A program made the translations under genes and the position numbers. From NCBI RefSeq assembly GCF_019048845.1, contig NZ_CP077425.1, positions 372,001-436,000 on the forward strand: DNA of 64,000 bases, given 5' to 3'. The stretch is from Vibrio mimicus. GTDB taxonomy: Bacteria; Pseudomonadota; Gammaproteobacteria; Enterobacterales; Vibrionaceae. Shown here piece after piece: positions 16,960 to 27,244 of the stretch. Within the stretch, counting starts at the first letter, position 1. Every line of letters begins with the position of its first letter. A model generated the notes under the pieces. That model was not told the origin of the DNA and did no database searches. It was given only the letters and a program-made list of their open reading frames with translations.

Positions 16960-19716
16960 ATGAAAACAATCAGAAAAACGCTATTAGCTGCCGCTGTAGC
17001 GACCTGTTTTAGTAGTGGTTTATATGCTCAAACACCCGTTGACTTAGGCGTGGTGAATGAGGACAAATTAATTGAAATGTTAGTTCGCACTGGGCAAATT
17101 CCAGCGGATGCTTCTGACAGTGATAAACGGATTGCGTTAGAGCAATATTTGGATAACAAAATTCGCTCAGGCTTTAAAGGCGATGCGCAATTTGGCAAGA
17201 AAGCACTTGAGAAACGCGCCAAAATTCTCAAAGTGATTGATAAGCAAAAAGGCCCGCACACAGCACGCGTGTTCGCCTTGGATGTAAGCCCAAAACGCAC
17301 CGATAAAGTGTTGGCTTTGTTGATTGATTTCCCTGACTTACCATGGGATGACAACCGCCTCACCAAAGAGCATACCGAAATGCTCTACGAGCGCTATGAG
17401 CCTTCTCACTATCAAGACTTACTGTTTTCCGATAAAGGTTACACCGGCCCCAACGGTGAAAACTTCATTTCGATGCGCCAGTACTATGAAAGTGAATCGG
17501 GTGACAGTTATAGCGTTTCAGGCCAAGCTGCTGGTTGGTATCGTGCGTTAAAAAATGCCGCCTACTATGGGGGCAATTCACCCACGACAAACAACGATCA
17601 ACACGCACAAGAGTTAGTGCGTGAAGCTCTCGACCAGTTAGCACGCGACCCTAATATCAACCTTGCCGATTACGACATCGAAGATCGTTACGACTACAAC
17701 GGTAACGGTAACTTCCGTGAACCTGATGGGGTTATCGATCACTTGATGATTTTCCATGCATCGGTCGGTGAAGAGGCCGGCGGAGGCGTGTTAGGGGCGG
17801 ATGCGATTTGGTCACACCGTTTTAACCTCGGCCGATACCATGTACTTCAAGGCACTCAAAGTAATGTTCCTGGACGCTTTGGCGGACAATACGCTGCGTT
17901 TGATTACACCATCCAACCGATTGATGCAGCAGCTGGGGTTTGTGCCCACGAATATGGCCATGACTTAGGCCTACCCGATGAGTACGACACCCAATACACA
18001 GGCGCTGGTGAACCGGTATCCTACTGGTCAATCATGTCTTCCGGTAGTTGGGCAGGAAAAATTGGCGGAACACAACCCACCGCATTCAGTTCTTGGTCAA
18101 AGCAGTTTTTACAAAACGCGATCGGCGGTCGCTGGATTAATGATGAACAACTGTCGATCTATGAGCTAGAAACCAAACCTCGGGTAATGACACTGTTCCA
18201 AACCACGGACAACACCCGCCCCAACATGGTGAAAGTCACTCTGCCGCTCAAACGTGTTGAGGGGATAAAACCCGCGGAAGGCGAGTTTTCTTTCTATTCC
18301 AATCGTGGCGATGATTTGAAAAACCGCATGAGCCGTCAGCTAACGATCCCTGCCGGTAGCAACGCGACACTGCGCTTTAAGGCATGGTTCCAGATTGAGC
18401 AAGATTACGACTATGCCCGCGTGCTGATTAACGGCCAACAAATTGCAGGCAACATCACCACCATGGACGATCCATACAATACCGGTTTAGTGCCTGCCAT
18501 TTCCGGTGACTCTGCTGGATGGGTGGATGCGCAGTTTGATCTTTCCGCATGGGCAGGACAAACCGTTGAACTAGCATTTGATTACGTGACCGATGGCGGC
18601 CTCGCCATGGAAGGTCTGTATGTGGATGACCTACGTCTTGATGTGGATGGTAGCGAAAGTCTGATTGATAACGCTGAAGGTGAATCCAGCTTTGCGTTCA
18701 ATGGTTTTACCAAAAACGGCGGCTTCCATGAAGCTAACCATTACTACTTGCTGCAATGGCGTAGCCACAATGACGTTGACCAAGGTTTAGCGAATTTGAA
18801 ACGCTTTGGGCAATTAATGTCGTTCGAACCGGGCTTATTGGTGTGGTATGTGGATGAATCCTACGCAGATAACTGGGTTGGCAAACATCCCGGTGAAGGC
18901 TGGCTAGGCGTTGTCGATGCCGACCAAAATGCCTTGGTGTGGTCGAAAACGGGTGAAGCCGCGCAAACTCGCTTCCAAGTACGTGATGCTGCTTTCTCAC
19001 TGTTTGATCAAACGCCACTGAAACTGGTCACTACCGATGGTAATACACTGGAAGATGTTAACTTAACGAGTAACGCTTCCTTCTCAGATGATCAAGATTA
19101 CAGCTCACCACAAGCGCCAGATTCTGGCCGCAAAGTGATGCCATTTGGCTTGAAGATCGATTTACTCTCACAAAGTAAAGAGAATGAATACGGTGTTGTG
19201 CGTTTGTCTAAAGCTACCACAGAGAACATCGCACCCGTTGCTCGTTTTGAACTGAAAGTAGAAGGGCTAACCGTCACTTCGCAAAACACCAGCAGTGATA
19301 GCGATGGCAACATCGTTAGCTACTTGTGGGACTTTGGTAATCACGAAACCAGTACCGAAGCGGCCCCCACTTGGTCGTATGCGAAAGCAGGCACTTATCA
19401 AGTCACTCTCACGGTGACCGATGATAAAGGAGCAACGGACACTCATCACCAAACCATCAAGGTAGAAAAACCGAATATGGCCCCAAAAGCCAGTGCTAGC
19501 TATATTCACTTGGGTCGTTGGGTCACTATGTGGTCAACCAGTACCGATCGTGATGGGCGCATTGTGGATACCGAGTGGACACTGCCAAACGGCCAAGTCA
19601 AACGTGGACGCATCTTCACCGCTATTTTCCCAAGTTATGGTAAGCATGAAGTGGTATTGAAAGTGATGGATAACCGCGGTGCGGTAGATACTAAAACCAT
19701 CAAAGTTAAACTGTAA
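16960..19716 (+). CDS. prtV: Secreted M6 metalloprotease PrtV with two PKD domains
   Basis: Secreted zinc protease of the immune inhibitor A (M6) family, 918 residues, the length of V. cholerae PrtV. It has a Sec signal (MKTIRKTLLAAAVATCFSSG...YAQ), an N-terminal propeptide to about residue 105, and the catalytic domain with HEYGHDLGLPDEYD near residue 329 (zinc His residues and catalytic Glu). A lectin/jelly-roll-like middle follows, and two PKD domains at about 755-918: VARFELKVEGLTV, with WDFGNHETST, and the second from PKASASYIHL. PKD domains are normally removed during maturation. The enzyme degrades host extracellular proteins. The start is preceded by AAGGAAAT. A strong terminator follows. 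Confidence 0.96.
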   Translation: MKTIRKTLLAAAVATCFSSGLYAQTPVDLGVVNEDKLIEMLVRTGQIPADASDSDKRIALEQYLDNKIRSGFKGDAQFGKKALEKRAKILKVIDKQKGPHTARVFALDVSPKRTDKVLALLIDFPDLPWDDNRLTKEHTEMLYERYEPSHYQDLLFSDKGYTGPNGENFISMRQYYESESGDSYSVSGQAAGWYRALKNAAYYGGNSPTTNNDQHAQELVREALDQLARDPNINLADYDIEDRYDYNGNGNFREPDGVIDHLMIFHASVGEEAGGGVLGADAIWSHRFNLGRYHVLQGTQSNVPGRFGGQYAAFDYTIQPIDAAAGVCAHEYGHDLGLPDEYDTQYTGAGEPVSYWSIMSSGSWAGKIGGTQPTAFSSWSKQFLQNAIGGRWINDEQLSIYELETKPRVMTLFQTTDNTRPNMVKVTLPLKRVEGIKPAEGEFSFYSNRGDDLKNRMSRQLTIPAGSNATLRFKAWFQIEQDYDYARVLINGQQIAGNITTMDDPYNTGLVPAISGDSAGWVDAQFDLSAWAGQTVELAFDYVTDGGLAMEGLYVDDLRLDVDGSESLIDNAEGESSFAFNGFTKNGGFHEANHYYLLQWRSHNDVDQGLANLKRFGQLMSFEPGLLVWYVDESYADNWVGKHPGEGWLGVVDADQNALVWSKTGEAAQTRFQVRDAAFSLFDQTPLKLVTTDGNTLEDVNLTSNASFSDDQDYSSPQAPDSGRKVMPFGLKIDLLSQSKENEYGVVRLSKATTENIAPVARFELKVEGLTVTSQNTSSDSDGNIVSYLWDFGNHETSTEAAPTWSYAKAGTYQVTLTVTDDKGATDTHHQTIKVEKPNMAPKASASYIHLGRWVTMWSTSTDRDGRIVDTEWTLPNGQVKRGRIFTAIFPSYGKHEVVLKVMDNRGAVDTKTIKVKL

Positions 19717-19740
19717 TTTTCTCTTTTCCTTCACGTTTTT

Positions 19741-19764
19741 GGGCACCCTCGGGTGCCCTTTTTT
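19741..19764. terminator. Terminator after prtV
   Basis: GGGCACCC (19741-19748) and GGGTGCCC (19751-19758) are followed by TTTTTT, a classic rho-independent terminator for prtV. It touches the stop of the convergent foldase gene at 19763. Confidence 0.92.
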
Positions 19765-20614
19765 ACTGCCCGCTATCGCTTAAACGTTCTAAAGCCTCAA
19801 TACGCCGCCACTGCTCTGGCGCAAAAGAGGCTTCTCGTAACTGCTGAATCTGGCTTTGCTGCTCTGATGAAGAAAGATCAACACGAGCTAAAATAGCTGA
19901 ACGCTGCTGATAATACTGGCTGAATTGCTGTTCAAACTGACTACGGGAATCATCCAACTCCGCTAAACGTTGCGCTCCTTGCTCCCCAACAAGAGCGACG
20001 CGCGCCAAATAGCGCTGTTGCTCATCACCTTGTGCAATGTGAGTTAATTGAGGTAACAGTTGCGTTGCCGCTTCACTGCGTTGAATAAAATCCGGCTGTT
20101 CTGCGAGTAAATCTTGCCAATGCTTCTGCCCTTCTTCCTCGCCATACTGCTCAAGAATCAACTGTTTTTGAATAGCTAACTCGCGTAAGCGATTCTCTTC
20201 AGCAAAGAGCGCCTGTTGCTCCGCTGAAAAATACTGAGCTTGGAGCTCAAGCAAAGCTTGGTGCAATTGCAACCAATCTTGTGCAGTGAGCGCGCCATCA
20301 ATCTCGGGGAAGGTCAATTCAGCAAGTGCGGCTTTATAACGCACATAGCGCTCAAACAGATCACCATCAATCAAAAATCCTTGGTTTTCCTGCTCATACT
20401 GCTGCACTTGTTGAGTGATCTCTGGCATTGAGGATTCACCTAAACCGGAGAGAAAATACTCTAACAAGTCTCGTGAGCTCGATTTATCAGGCTGAATATC
20501 CGCTTGCGATGGGGTCACAGATATCGGCATAGCGGGCTGCGCAGAAAACCCAAAGATCGCACCGAGTCCTCCCACAACCACCAATGCACCAAAACTCAAT
20601 GCGAACTTCTTCAT
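19763..20614 (-). CDS. lifO: Lipase-specific foldase (membrane-anchored lipase chaperone)
   Basis: Steric chaperone that folds the adjacent lipase in the periplasm before type II secretion; 283 residues. An N-terminal membrane anchor (ALSFGALVVVGGLGAIFGF) precedes a variable Ser/Pro-rich linker and a long, charged, Gln/Glu-rich helical domain. The foldase motif appears as RDLLEYFLSGLGE, a variant of the usual RxxFDYFLSA. It starts 9 bases after the lipase stop in the same operon, as in other lip-lif pairs. Confidence 0.93.
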   Translation of the reverse strand: MKKFALSFGALVVVGGLGAIFGFSAQPAMPISVTPSQADIQPDKSSSRDLLEYFLSGLGESSMPEITQQVQQYEQENQGFLIDGDLFERYVRYKAALAELTFPEIDGALTAQDWLQLHQALLELQAQYFSAEQQALFAEENRLRELAIQKQLILEQYGEEEGQKHWQDLLAEQPDFIQRSEAATQLLPQLTHIAQGDEQQRYLARVALVGEQGAQRLAELDDSRSQFEQQFSQYYQQRSAILARVDLSSSEQQSQIQQLREASFAPEQWRRIEALERLSDSGQ

Positions 20615-20623
20615 AGCGAGCTC

Positions 20624-21610
<987 letters not shown>

Positions 21611-21773
21611 TTATGCCATGCTCACAAAATGAAGGCAGGTCATAAAAAAGGCAAGAAGTCCGACCTCTTACCGTTAATCAGACTAGAAGAGAAATAGCTG
21701 ATTTCCGACCTAGACAAAGAAGAAATGTGAAGAAAATAGACAAAATTATACATTTTTATAACAACAAATCACA

Positions 21774-21799
21774 AAAGCCCCAACTTTCGTTGAGGCTTT
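21774..21799 (-). terminator. Terminator of the cytolysin gene
   Basis: AAAGCCCCAAC (21774-21784) pairs with GTTGAGGCTTT (21789-21799) with one mismatch. On the minus strand it lies just past the hlyA stop and is followed by TTTGTGATTTGTTG. Confidence 0.7.
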
Positions 21800-21822
21800 C
21801 TTTAGTAAGATTTTGCAAAAAA

Positions 21823-24048
21823 TCAGTTCAGATCAAACTGCACACCCTTCACTAACCAATCATCTGCCCAAATTTTCAGTTGTTGAACTTGGCGACCATT
21901 TGGAATCTCAAAACTCTCTTCGTGAGTATTTGTTGCCGAATTTTTTGAGCCAAGCATTTGTTCGCTGCCATCACGATAAATGAAAGTTAATGCCATCAAC
22001 TGTTGGCCTCCGTAGTTAAAGTCCCCCGAGAGTGCTTTAATGGCTTTAAGATTTTGCAAATCTATCGTTTGCAAAGAGCCGCCTGTTCCACCGACCAACA
22101 AAGTTGATGCAGTTCCTATCGCATCAATCGCCGCCCCAGATCGAACATAAATCTTGTTGTTCTGCCCAACGCGTTGATGGCTTACTTTCCCTTGAGCAAA
22201 ACCGAGAATGGATGAGCTCTCCTGCACACTGAAGACATCAGTGTAAGAAGTGATGGTGCGTAGGCTCACCGTATCACTATTTGCTGTATAAAGACCAAGC
22301 TCACCACTTTGCTTGTTATGCCCTAAGATTTCCTTGGTATGCACATTACTCAATTCATCGGTACCCTCATGCCATTCCCAACGTTGAGTTAAATTGCTAT
22401 TACAAGGTTGTAAAGCATCTAAAGCTTCTCCATCAAGACACAGCTGGGTATTACTAGCGCTTACATAACGACCATCCTGATCATAAATAAATGATTGTGC
22501 GGCATTTTGTTTATCACAGACGCTAGCTTTTAATACTCCTTCTATACCCGCTTCGACACAGCGATTGTTGAAGCTTGCTAACTGCAAATTCACTGGCCGG
22601 CCACCGGTAAAGACTGGATGATCCCAATCCACCGTAAAGATTGCTGACTTGGTGATTCGGCGGCGCGGCGTGTCTTCAAAGCCATGATAGGACTGGTGTC
22701 CGCCAATCACGTAATAATGCTTGTAAGCACCGTTATAGATCGGGCGAATATTGACCGAAGAATCGATCACAAAATCTGTACTTCCAGTCTCTTTCGGTGA
22801 TGCTTTATAGATCACATCCATTTGGGGCACAAAACTGGCGTAACTCAGTGGACTGATTCGGTTCACATCCACTGGGTATTGGTTTACCCACAATGCATCG
22901 GTCGAGCGGTTAAGCAAGGATTCAGCTGTAGCATATTGTTGGCGATTCCATGTGAAACTGACGTTTTGCGCATTTTTTGCATTACGTTCAATCCGATAAT
23001 CTTGCGTGTTGTAGGTCAACCAACGACTCTGTGTATAGCTTGCTTTTGCCTCTAGCTTCGCCTTCGGACCATTTTTATCAGCTTCCACTCCACCAGAAAC
23101 GCCTAGCTCAAAACCTGACACCTCTTTACGCTCAAAGTTGGCGTTGACGTTAGTGACTGGGAAAGTTTTTAAAATCTGCGCTTTGTTATTTAATGCATTG
23201 AAGCTAAAACGATAGTCTTGTGCTATCGCATCCGTTGACCACTCTCGGAAGTAAGCATCCAACGTTGCGTAACCAGCTTTGAAGAAACGATAGGTAAGCT
23301 GATCATTAAGATGAATCCCCGCGCCAGTGCTGTCATCATCTAGGCTGATGCGCACAATTTTGGCATCCGGCGTGGCGGAACCCACAATCCCATATTGTAA
23401 CGAACGCTCTAAATTAACTCGGTAAATCAGTGAGATATTGGCATCTTTACAAAATGAACGGCTGCCTTTGTCATTTTTCCACAACCAAGAGTTGTCAAAG
23501 GTACATTCTTGATCACTGATTGAACGGTTAACGTTGATGTAAAACGCAACATGCGGCAGGGTATTGGTTTCACTGTTGCTAGATACGTTACGGGAGTCCC
23601 CTGTACGAGCAAGCAACCTTGCTGTACGCGGAGCCTCCAGTAGAGTTAGGTCCACATCCTGTGCCTGATCAAACGGTGTAAACAGTAGCTCACCTTTATG
23701 TTCTGTGATCGCGATAAACACATTAGTGAAGCCCACCCCATAGGTTTTTCTAAACTGGGTTTGCAATGCAGATTGAAGTTCCAGATCGGCGATTTGACTG
23801 AAATCCATCAGTATCCGTAACTGTTGATTAATAACTTGATCGCGTAATTCAGACAAACTGGGAAAACGGTTTTCCTCCGATTGCCATTCTGCTGCATTGT
23901 AATACTTTATTGCATGGCTATCAGTCACCTGACTAATAATATCAACAGCTTCACCAACGGGTTCGTTAATATTAGCAAATGCTATGTGACTAGAGATTAG
24001 TCCGAGTATAGACAGAATTGCCACTGCACAATGATTGAGTTTTGGCAT
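21823..24048 (-). CDS. hlyA: Pore-forming cytolysin/haemolysin (VCC/VMH family)
   Basis: Secreted beta-barrel pore-forming toxin, 741 residues, the exact length of V. cholerae cytolysin. Signal peptide MPKLNHCAVAILSILGLISSHIAFA, a prodomain to about residue 150, then the cytolysin domain whose pre-stem loop becomes the heptameric beta-barrel (for example SFTWNRQQYATAESLLNRST), a beta-trefoil lectin domain with QSFIYDQDGRY and LCLDGEALDALQPC (about 480-590), and a C-terminal beta-prism lectin ending LKIWADDWLVKGVQFDLN. Compared with the V. cholerae sequence as I remember it, the prodomain and trefoil differ a good deal (for example YLDLNF-type changes and ITEHKGELLFTPFDQAQDVD), consistent with the V. 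mimicus haemolysin. The V. cholerae hlyB chemoreceptor-like gene expected between hlyA and the lipase is absent. Confidence 0.95.
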   Translation of the reverse strand: MPKLNHCAVAILSILGLISSHIAFANINEPVGEAVDIISQVTDSHAIKYYNAAEWQSEENRFPSLSELRDQVINQQLRILMDFSQIADLELQSALQTQFRKTYGVGFTNVFIAITEHKGELLFTPFDQAQDVDLTLLEAPRTARLLARTGDSRNVSSNSETNTLPHVAFYINVNRSISDQECTFDNSWLWKNDKGSRSFCKDANISLIYRVNLERSLQYGIVGSATPDAKIVRISLDDDSTGAGIHLNDQLTYRFFKAGYATLDAYFREWSTDAIAQDYRFSFNALNNKAQILKTFPVTNVNANFERKEVSGFELGVSGGVEADKNGPKAKLEAKASYTQSRWLTYNTQDYRIERNAKNAQNVSFTWNRQQYATAESLLNRSTDALWVNQYPVDVNRISPLSYASFVPQMDVIYKASPKETGSTDFVIDSSVNIRPIYNGAYKHYYVIGGHQSYHGFEDTPRRRITKSAIFTVDWDHPVFTGGRPVNLQLASFNNRCVEAGIEGVLKASVCDKQNAAQSFIYDQDGRYVSASNTQLCLDGEALDALQPCNSNLTQRWEWHEGTDELSNVHTKEILGHNKQSGELGLYTANSDTVSLRTITSYTDVFSVQESSSILGFAQGKVSHQRVGQNNKIYVRSGAAIDAIGTASTLLVGGTGGSLQTIDLQNLKAIKALSGDFNYGGQQLMALTFIYRDGSEQMLGSKNSATNTHEESFEIPNGRQVQQLKIWADDWLVKGVQFDLN

Positions 24049-24499
24049 ATAAACCTCACTGATTCAATTATTTTAGATTTTATATAAGAATGTTTTCAAA
24101 CAGATGAATTAACTCAATTACTTAATATAACCAAGAGTTGATATGCAACTCATCAGGCCTATTTGATTCACACAGATAAAGTGCAATTCCATCTACTCAA
24201 ATGGGATTAATCTCACTGAGTCAAGCCAACAGATTTGAAGACACCTCATGCATTATGATCATACTCATCCTTGAAGTTGTGGTCCTAAGCACGTTACCAC
24301 TCTATACACCGCTATCTAGATAGAATCGCCATCAATATTAGGTTCAAGAAGCTCTCTTTCTATCACCACACATTGCTTAAATATATCTAACAATTAAGAA
24401 AGTAAAATTATTGCCATGAATTCCACCGCAGAAGATCACAATTTAAACAGGTTATTTTCACAACAGAGTCATTAACCAAATCCTAGTATTTTCAATAAT

Positions 24500-24531
24500 C
24501 AATCTAATTTAACTTGAACTAAATTAGATTG
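24500..24531. repeat. 12-bp perfect inverted repeat upstream of the cytolysin gene
   Basis: CAATCTAATTTA (24500-24511) and TAAATTAGATTG (24520-24531) pair perfectly around an 8-base spacer, extendable by one more pair. It lies about 450 bases upstream of hlyA. There is no T-tract. It could be a regulator site or a remnant of a mobile-element end. Confidence 0.6.
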
Positions 24532-24611
24532 AATTAAACAATCGATACTGATGTAGCCTTGTAGAAAGCATCATCCTCTGAGGCAGCTATAATTTTTATT
24601 TACAAATAAAA

Positions 24612-24636
24612 AAGGCCAATAATATATATCAGCCTT
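24612..24636 (-). terminator. Terminator of the 331-residue secreted protein gene
   Basis: AAGGC (24612-24616) and GCCTT (24632-24636) close an AT-rich stem. On the minus strand it is followed by TTTTTTATTTG, about 110 bases after the stop at 24747. Confidence 0.6.
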
Positions 24637-24746
24637 TATATTCACAGATGCACTTGGATGAATTTTAAAACATTCAATAACTCATCACCGTAATGTACAG
24701 TCACCCTGAGAAAACACCTAGCTAAAACAACAAGTAACTAATAATG

Positions 24747-25742
24747 CTAAATGATATTTATACCTAACCCATCTCGTGAAAAATAAAATGTAGTCTTACT
24801 TCCATAAATATCATAAACATCAATGGAACGAATATGAAACGTTGATGAATTAACAGGGTTCAATGATATCCAACTTCCGTAATTGAAAACATAATTGGTA
24901 AGAAAGATTAATGAATTTGTCGTATTTACTGATTGTGGTACAGTATACGTGGTATATTTTTGACTATCACCACTGTAATTCACTGCATAATAAAATGTCT
25001 TGGGACTGAGACCCGTATCAGGTTTAAATACATAAAGTGTTGATTGCTCTTTACTCACAGAAGGGTTATATGAAGGGCTAGCAAAAATCACCTTTGCATT
25101 ATTAGGCGTCCTTCCATTTTTTGAATAGGCACCTTTGTAATCGATGTAGGCAATCTTCCTGCCTTGAGGTGGGGTATAACCTCTCAACCAAGATTCATCT
25201 CCTAAGCTATTAGTCATCTTAGTATGTAAATATTGGTCCCAATCTTTAACGGTAAAGGTTTGATCTAGCTCTGCAGCAATGGTAACTGATGACTGATTAG
25301 TGGTTCCTCCACACGTACTTTCAAAACTGCCATTTACCGTTGTTAATTCTACACACACAGACACCCTACCAGGACGATTTGTCGTTAGGTATTTTGTTGA
25401 ATATCCACCTGACAATTGTGTGCTAGAAGATCTAGAACTAATATCATTAGAAAAATATGGATTCTTAACATCAGTTATATTCCAACCTGTCAAAGTAGTG
25501 GCTGTATATAACTCTTTTATTGATATGTTTTTTACACTGTCTCCATTTACTATATCATACAAAACATTTAACTTAGCTTGCATGTTACCGTTTGCATAAA
25601 TTGACGTAGTTGAAGTTCCATTCCCTGCAACTATTCGTAAGTTTTTAATGTTAGAACCTGGAGGTGCAGGTGGGGCACCAAATGCACTTGATGCTAAAAA
25701 CATTGATAAGAAAACACTCGACATTACGCTTGTTTTTTTCAT
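24747..25742 (-). CDS. Secreted protein of unknown function in the YD-repeat cassette
   Basis: 331 residues with a clear Sec signal (MKKTSVMSSVFLSMFLASSAFG then APPAPPGS). The mature part is rich in Ser, Thr, Asn and Tyr and looks all-beta: IKNLRIVAGNGTSTTSIYAN, GGYSTKYLTTNRPGRVSVCV. Two Cys (SVCVEL, STCGGT) may form a disulfide. No catalytic motif is visible and I do not recognise a family. The start has AGGGG 9 bases upstream. It lies downstream of, and on the same strand as, the YD-repeat genes, with its own 257-base leader. It could be an accessory, adhesin-like or protective partner; that is inference from position only. Confidence 0.8.
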   Translation of the reverse strand: MKKTSVMSSVFLSMFLASSAFGAPPAPPGSNIKNLRIVAGNGTSTTSIYANGNMQAKLNVLYDIVNGDSVKNISIKELYTATTLTGWNITDVKNPYFSNDISSRSSSTQLSGGYSTKYLTTNRPGRVSVCVELTTVNGSFESTCGGTTNQSSVTIAAELDQTFTVKDWDQYLHTKMTNSLGDESWLRGYTPPQGRKIAYIDYKGAYSKNGRTPNNAKVIFASPSYNPSVSKEQSTLYVFKPDTGLSPKTFYYAVNYSGDSQKYTTYTVPQSVNTTNSLIFLTNYVFNYGSWISLNPVNSSTFHIRSIDVYDIYGSKTTFYFSRDGLGINII

Positions 25743-25904
25743 AAATAAAACCCCTGTTCAATTAAGAACGTAAAATTGTTATATTAAAATTTAAGAGCCA
25801 TGACCGTTACAAGAATCTTTATGACTTTGATATAGGTGTTGCAAAAATAAAATAATTAATTAAATATCACACTCGATACACATATCATTCCGTTCATATG
25901 ATGG

Positions 25905-25919
25905 AGTGGAATTTCCACT
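25905..25919. promoter_or_regulatory. Palindrome upstream of the secreted unknown protein
   Basis: AGTGGAATTTCCACT is a perfect 7-1-7 palindrome between the stop of the Tat-signal Rhs gene and the start of the secreted protein gene. It may be a regulator site. Confidence 0.3.
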
Positions 25920-25999
25920 AATGTGATACATGCTATCAAAAATTTACATCACCTCCTTATATAATAAATTTTATAAACCCTAACACTTACAAAATATAT

Positions 26000-27235
26000 T
26001 TATGCTGCACCAATAAGAAGCCCATCACCAATCGTAGTGTCAACAAAGCGAGAATAGAATTCTTGTCTTTGGTTAATACCTTGATGTAACGCATTCATAA
26101 CTAAAGGGGCATGAATAGCTGAGTTGGATACAAATACCGATGAAGATTGAGCAACTTCTGACTCATTTGAACTACTATTCACTTGTTTTTGAGCAACCAC
26201 TTGATCGGCTATTGACCAAGGGTCTTTGGCTATTGATAGGCCTCGCTTCGCCCAATCCACTCTCATATCAAATTTCTTATCTGAACTAATCCAACTCTGT
26301 TTTGTTTTTCCAAATGATTTTCCGGTAAATGATGTCACTAATTTGGGATTCCAGTTATCCACTGTTTTTACGATCCCTTTCGTTATCCCACCACCGAATT
26401 TAATGATTGATCCCCATAACTTTAGCTTCTTATCATCTTGCACTGTCGCCGCCATCACCATTGATGCTCCAACAACGCCAAGCATATCTGCTGATAACCC
26501 AACAAATTTTATTGCCGGAGCTTGGGATATTTGACCTAATATATTTTTATTAGAAAAACCTGTAATTTTAATAAATGACTTTGAACCCCACGCTTTATGC
26601 GCAAAAGACATCCCACTTCCAGCTTTAATTGTTGAAGCTACACTGTTTGCACCTCCAACCACCGCTCCCGCTAAACCAAAAGCTGCCGAAGCAATTTTTA
26701 GCCCTTTTGTTGCGGGGTGTGAATTATCATCAATACCCGCTACTGCCATATCAAGCACGCCACTTACTGCGCTTGTCACACCGCCAATTACACCTAATGC
26801 AATACCAAGGGTTGCACCTCCTGTAACAACAGCTGAAACAGCAACGGCCACCCCAACAATAAAACTAAATAACCCGAAGAAAAAACCTCTAAAGTTAAAT
26901 TCTCCAGTAGGATCAAATTGGTTGATGGGATCATTCACACAATAACTGTACCCATTTATCCCCCCCTTACCATGAGGCGACTCTAAATTATCAAATTGCA
27001 TGAAACTTTGAGAAAGTGGGTCATAAATACGGTAGCCATTACCCGTATGATAAAAACCTATATGTGTTTCTAGGCGGTGACCATGATAACCAAATTGCCC
27101 TAAGTCAATAGATAGTGGGAGCACTTTGTCGAAAACCATAGCATTCACAGGAAAAGCTTTGAATGACCATAATGTTGCCCCACTGATACAAGCCGTTTGT
27201 TTTAAAAAATTACGTCGAGTTAAATTATTCAACAT
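26000..27235 (-). CDS. Rhs-core C-terminal fragment with twin-arginine signal and putative membrane-active tail
   Basis: 411 residues. The N-terminus is a textbook Tat signal: TRRNFLKQ at residues 6-13, a hydrophobic stretch, and a likely cleavage after FPVNA. Residues about 50-112 are the end of an Rhs/YD-repeat core: GFYHTGNGYRIYDPLSQSF, GGINGYSYCVNDP, NQFDPTG. After DPTG come several Gly/Ala-rich hydrophobic segments (about 116-137, 141-165, 181-201, 240-262) and then a soluble, Lys-rich tail with no motif I know, as in the variable tips of polymorphic toxins. It starts 9 bases after the stop of the 1260-residue YD-repeat gene, with GAGG overlapping that stop, so the two are coupled. Together they would make up one complete Rhs core. 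Confidence 0.85.
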   Translation of the reverse strand: MLNNLTRRNFLKQTACISGATLWSFKAFPVNAMVFDKVLPLSIDLGQFGYHGHRLETHIGFYHTGNGYRIYDPLSQSFMQFDNLESPHGKGGINGYSYCVNDPINQFDPTGEFNFRGFFFGLFSFIVGVAVAVSAVVTGGATLGIALGVIGGVTSAVSGVLDMAVAGIDDNSHPATKGLKIASAAFGLAGAVVGGANSVASTIKAGSGMSFAHKAWGSKSFIKITGFSNKNILGQISQAPAIKFVGLSADMLGVVGASMVMAATVQDDKKLKLWGSIIKFGGGITKGIVKTVDNWNPKLVTSFTGKSFGKTKQSWISSDKKFDMRVDWAKRGLSIAKDPWSIADQVVAQKQVNSSSNESEVAQSSSVFVSNSAIHAPLVMNALHQGINQRQEFYSRFVDTTIGDGLLIGAA

Positions 27236-27244
27236 GGGTTATCC

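Larger units (their letters stand above)
24049..24746. other. AT-rich gene-free region upstream of the cytolysin
   Basis: About 700 bases with no convincing gene. It holds the cytolysin promoter region (minus strand), a 12-bp perfect inverted repeat at 24500-24531 and the terminator of the next gene at 24612-24636. Base composition is strongly AT-rich, as in the three genes that follow. Confidence 0.6.
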
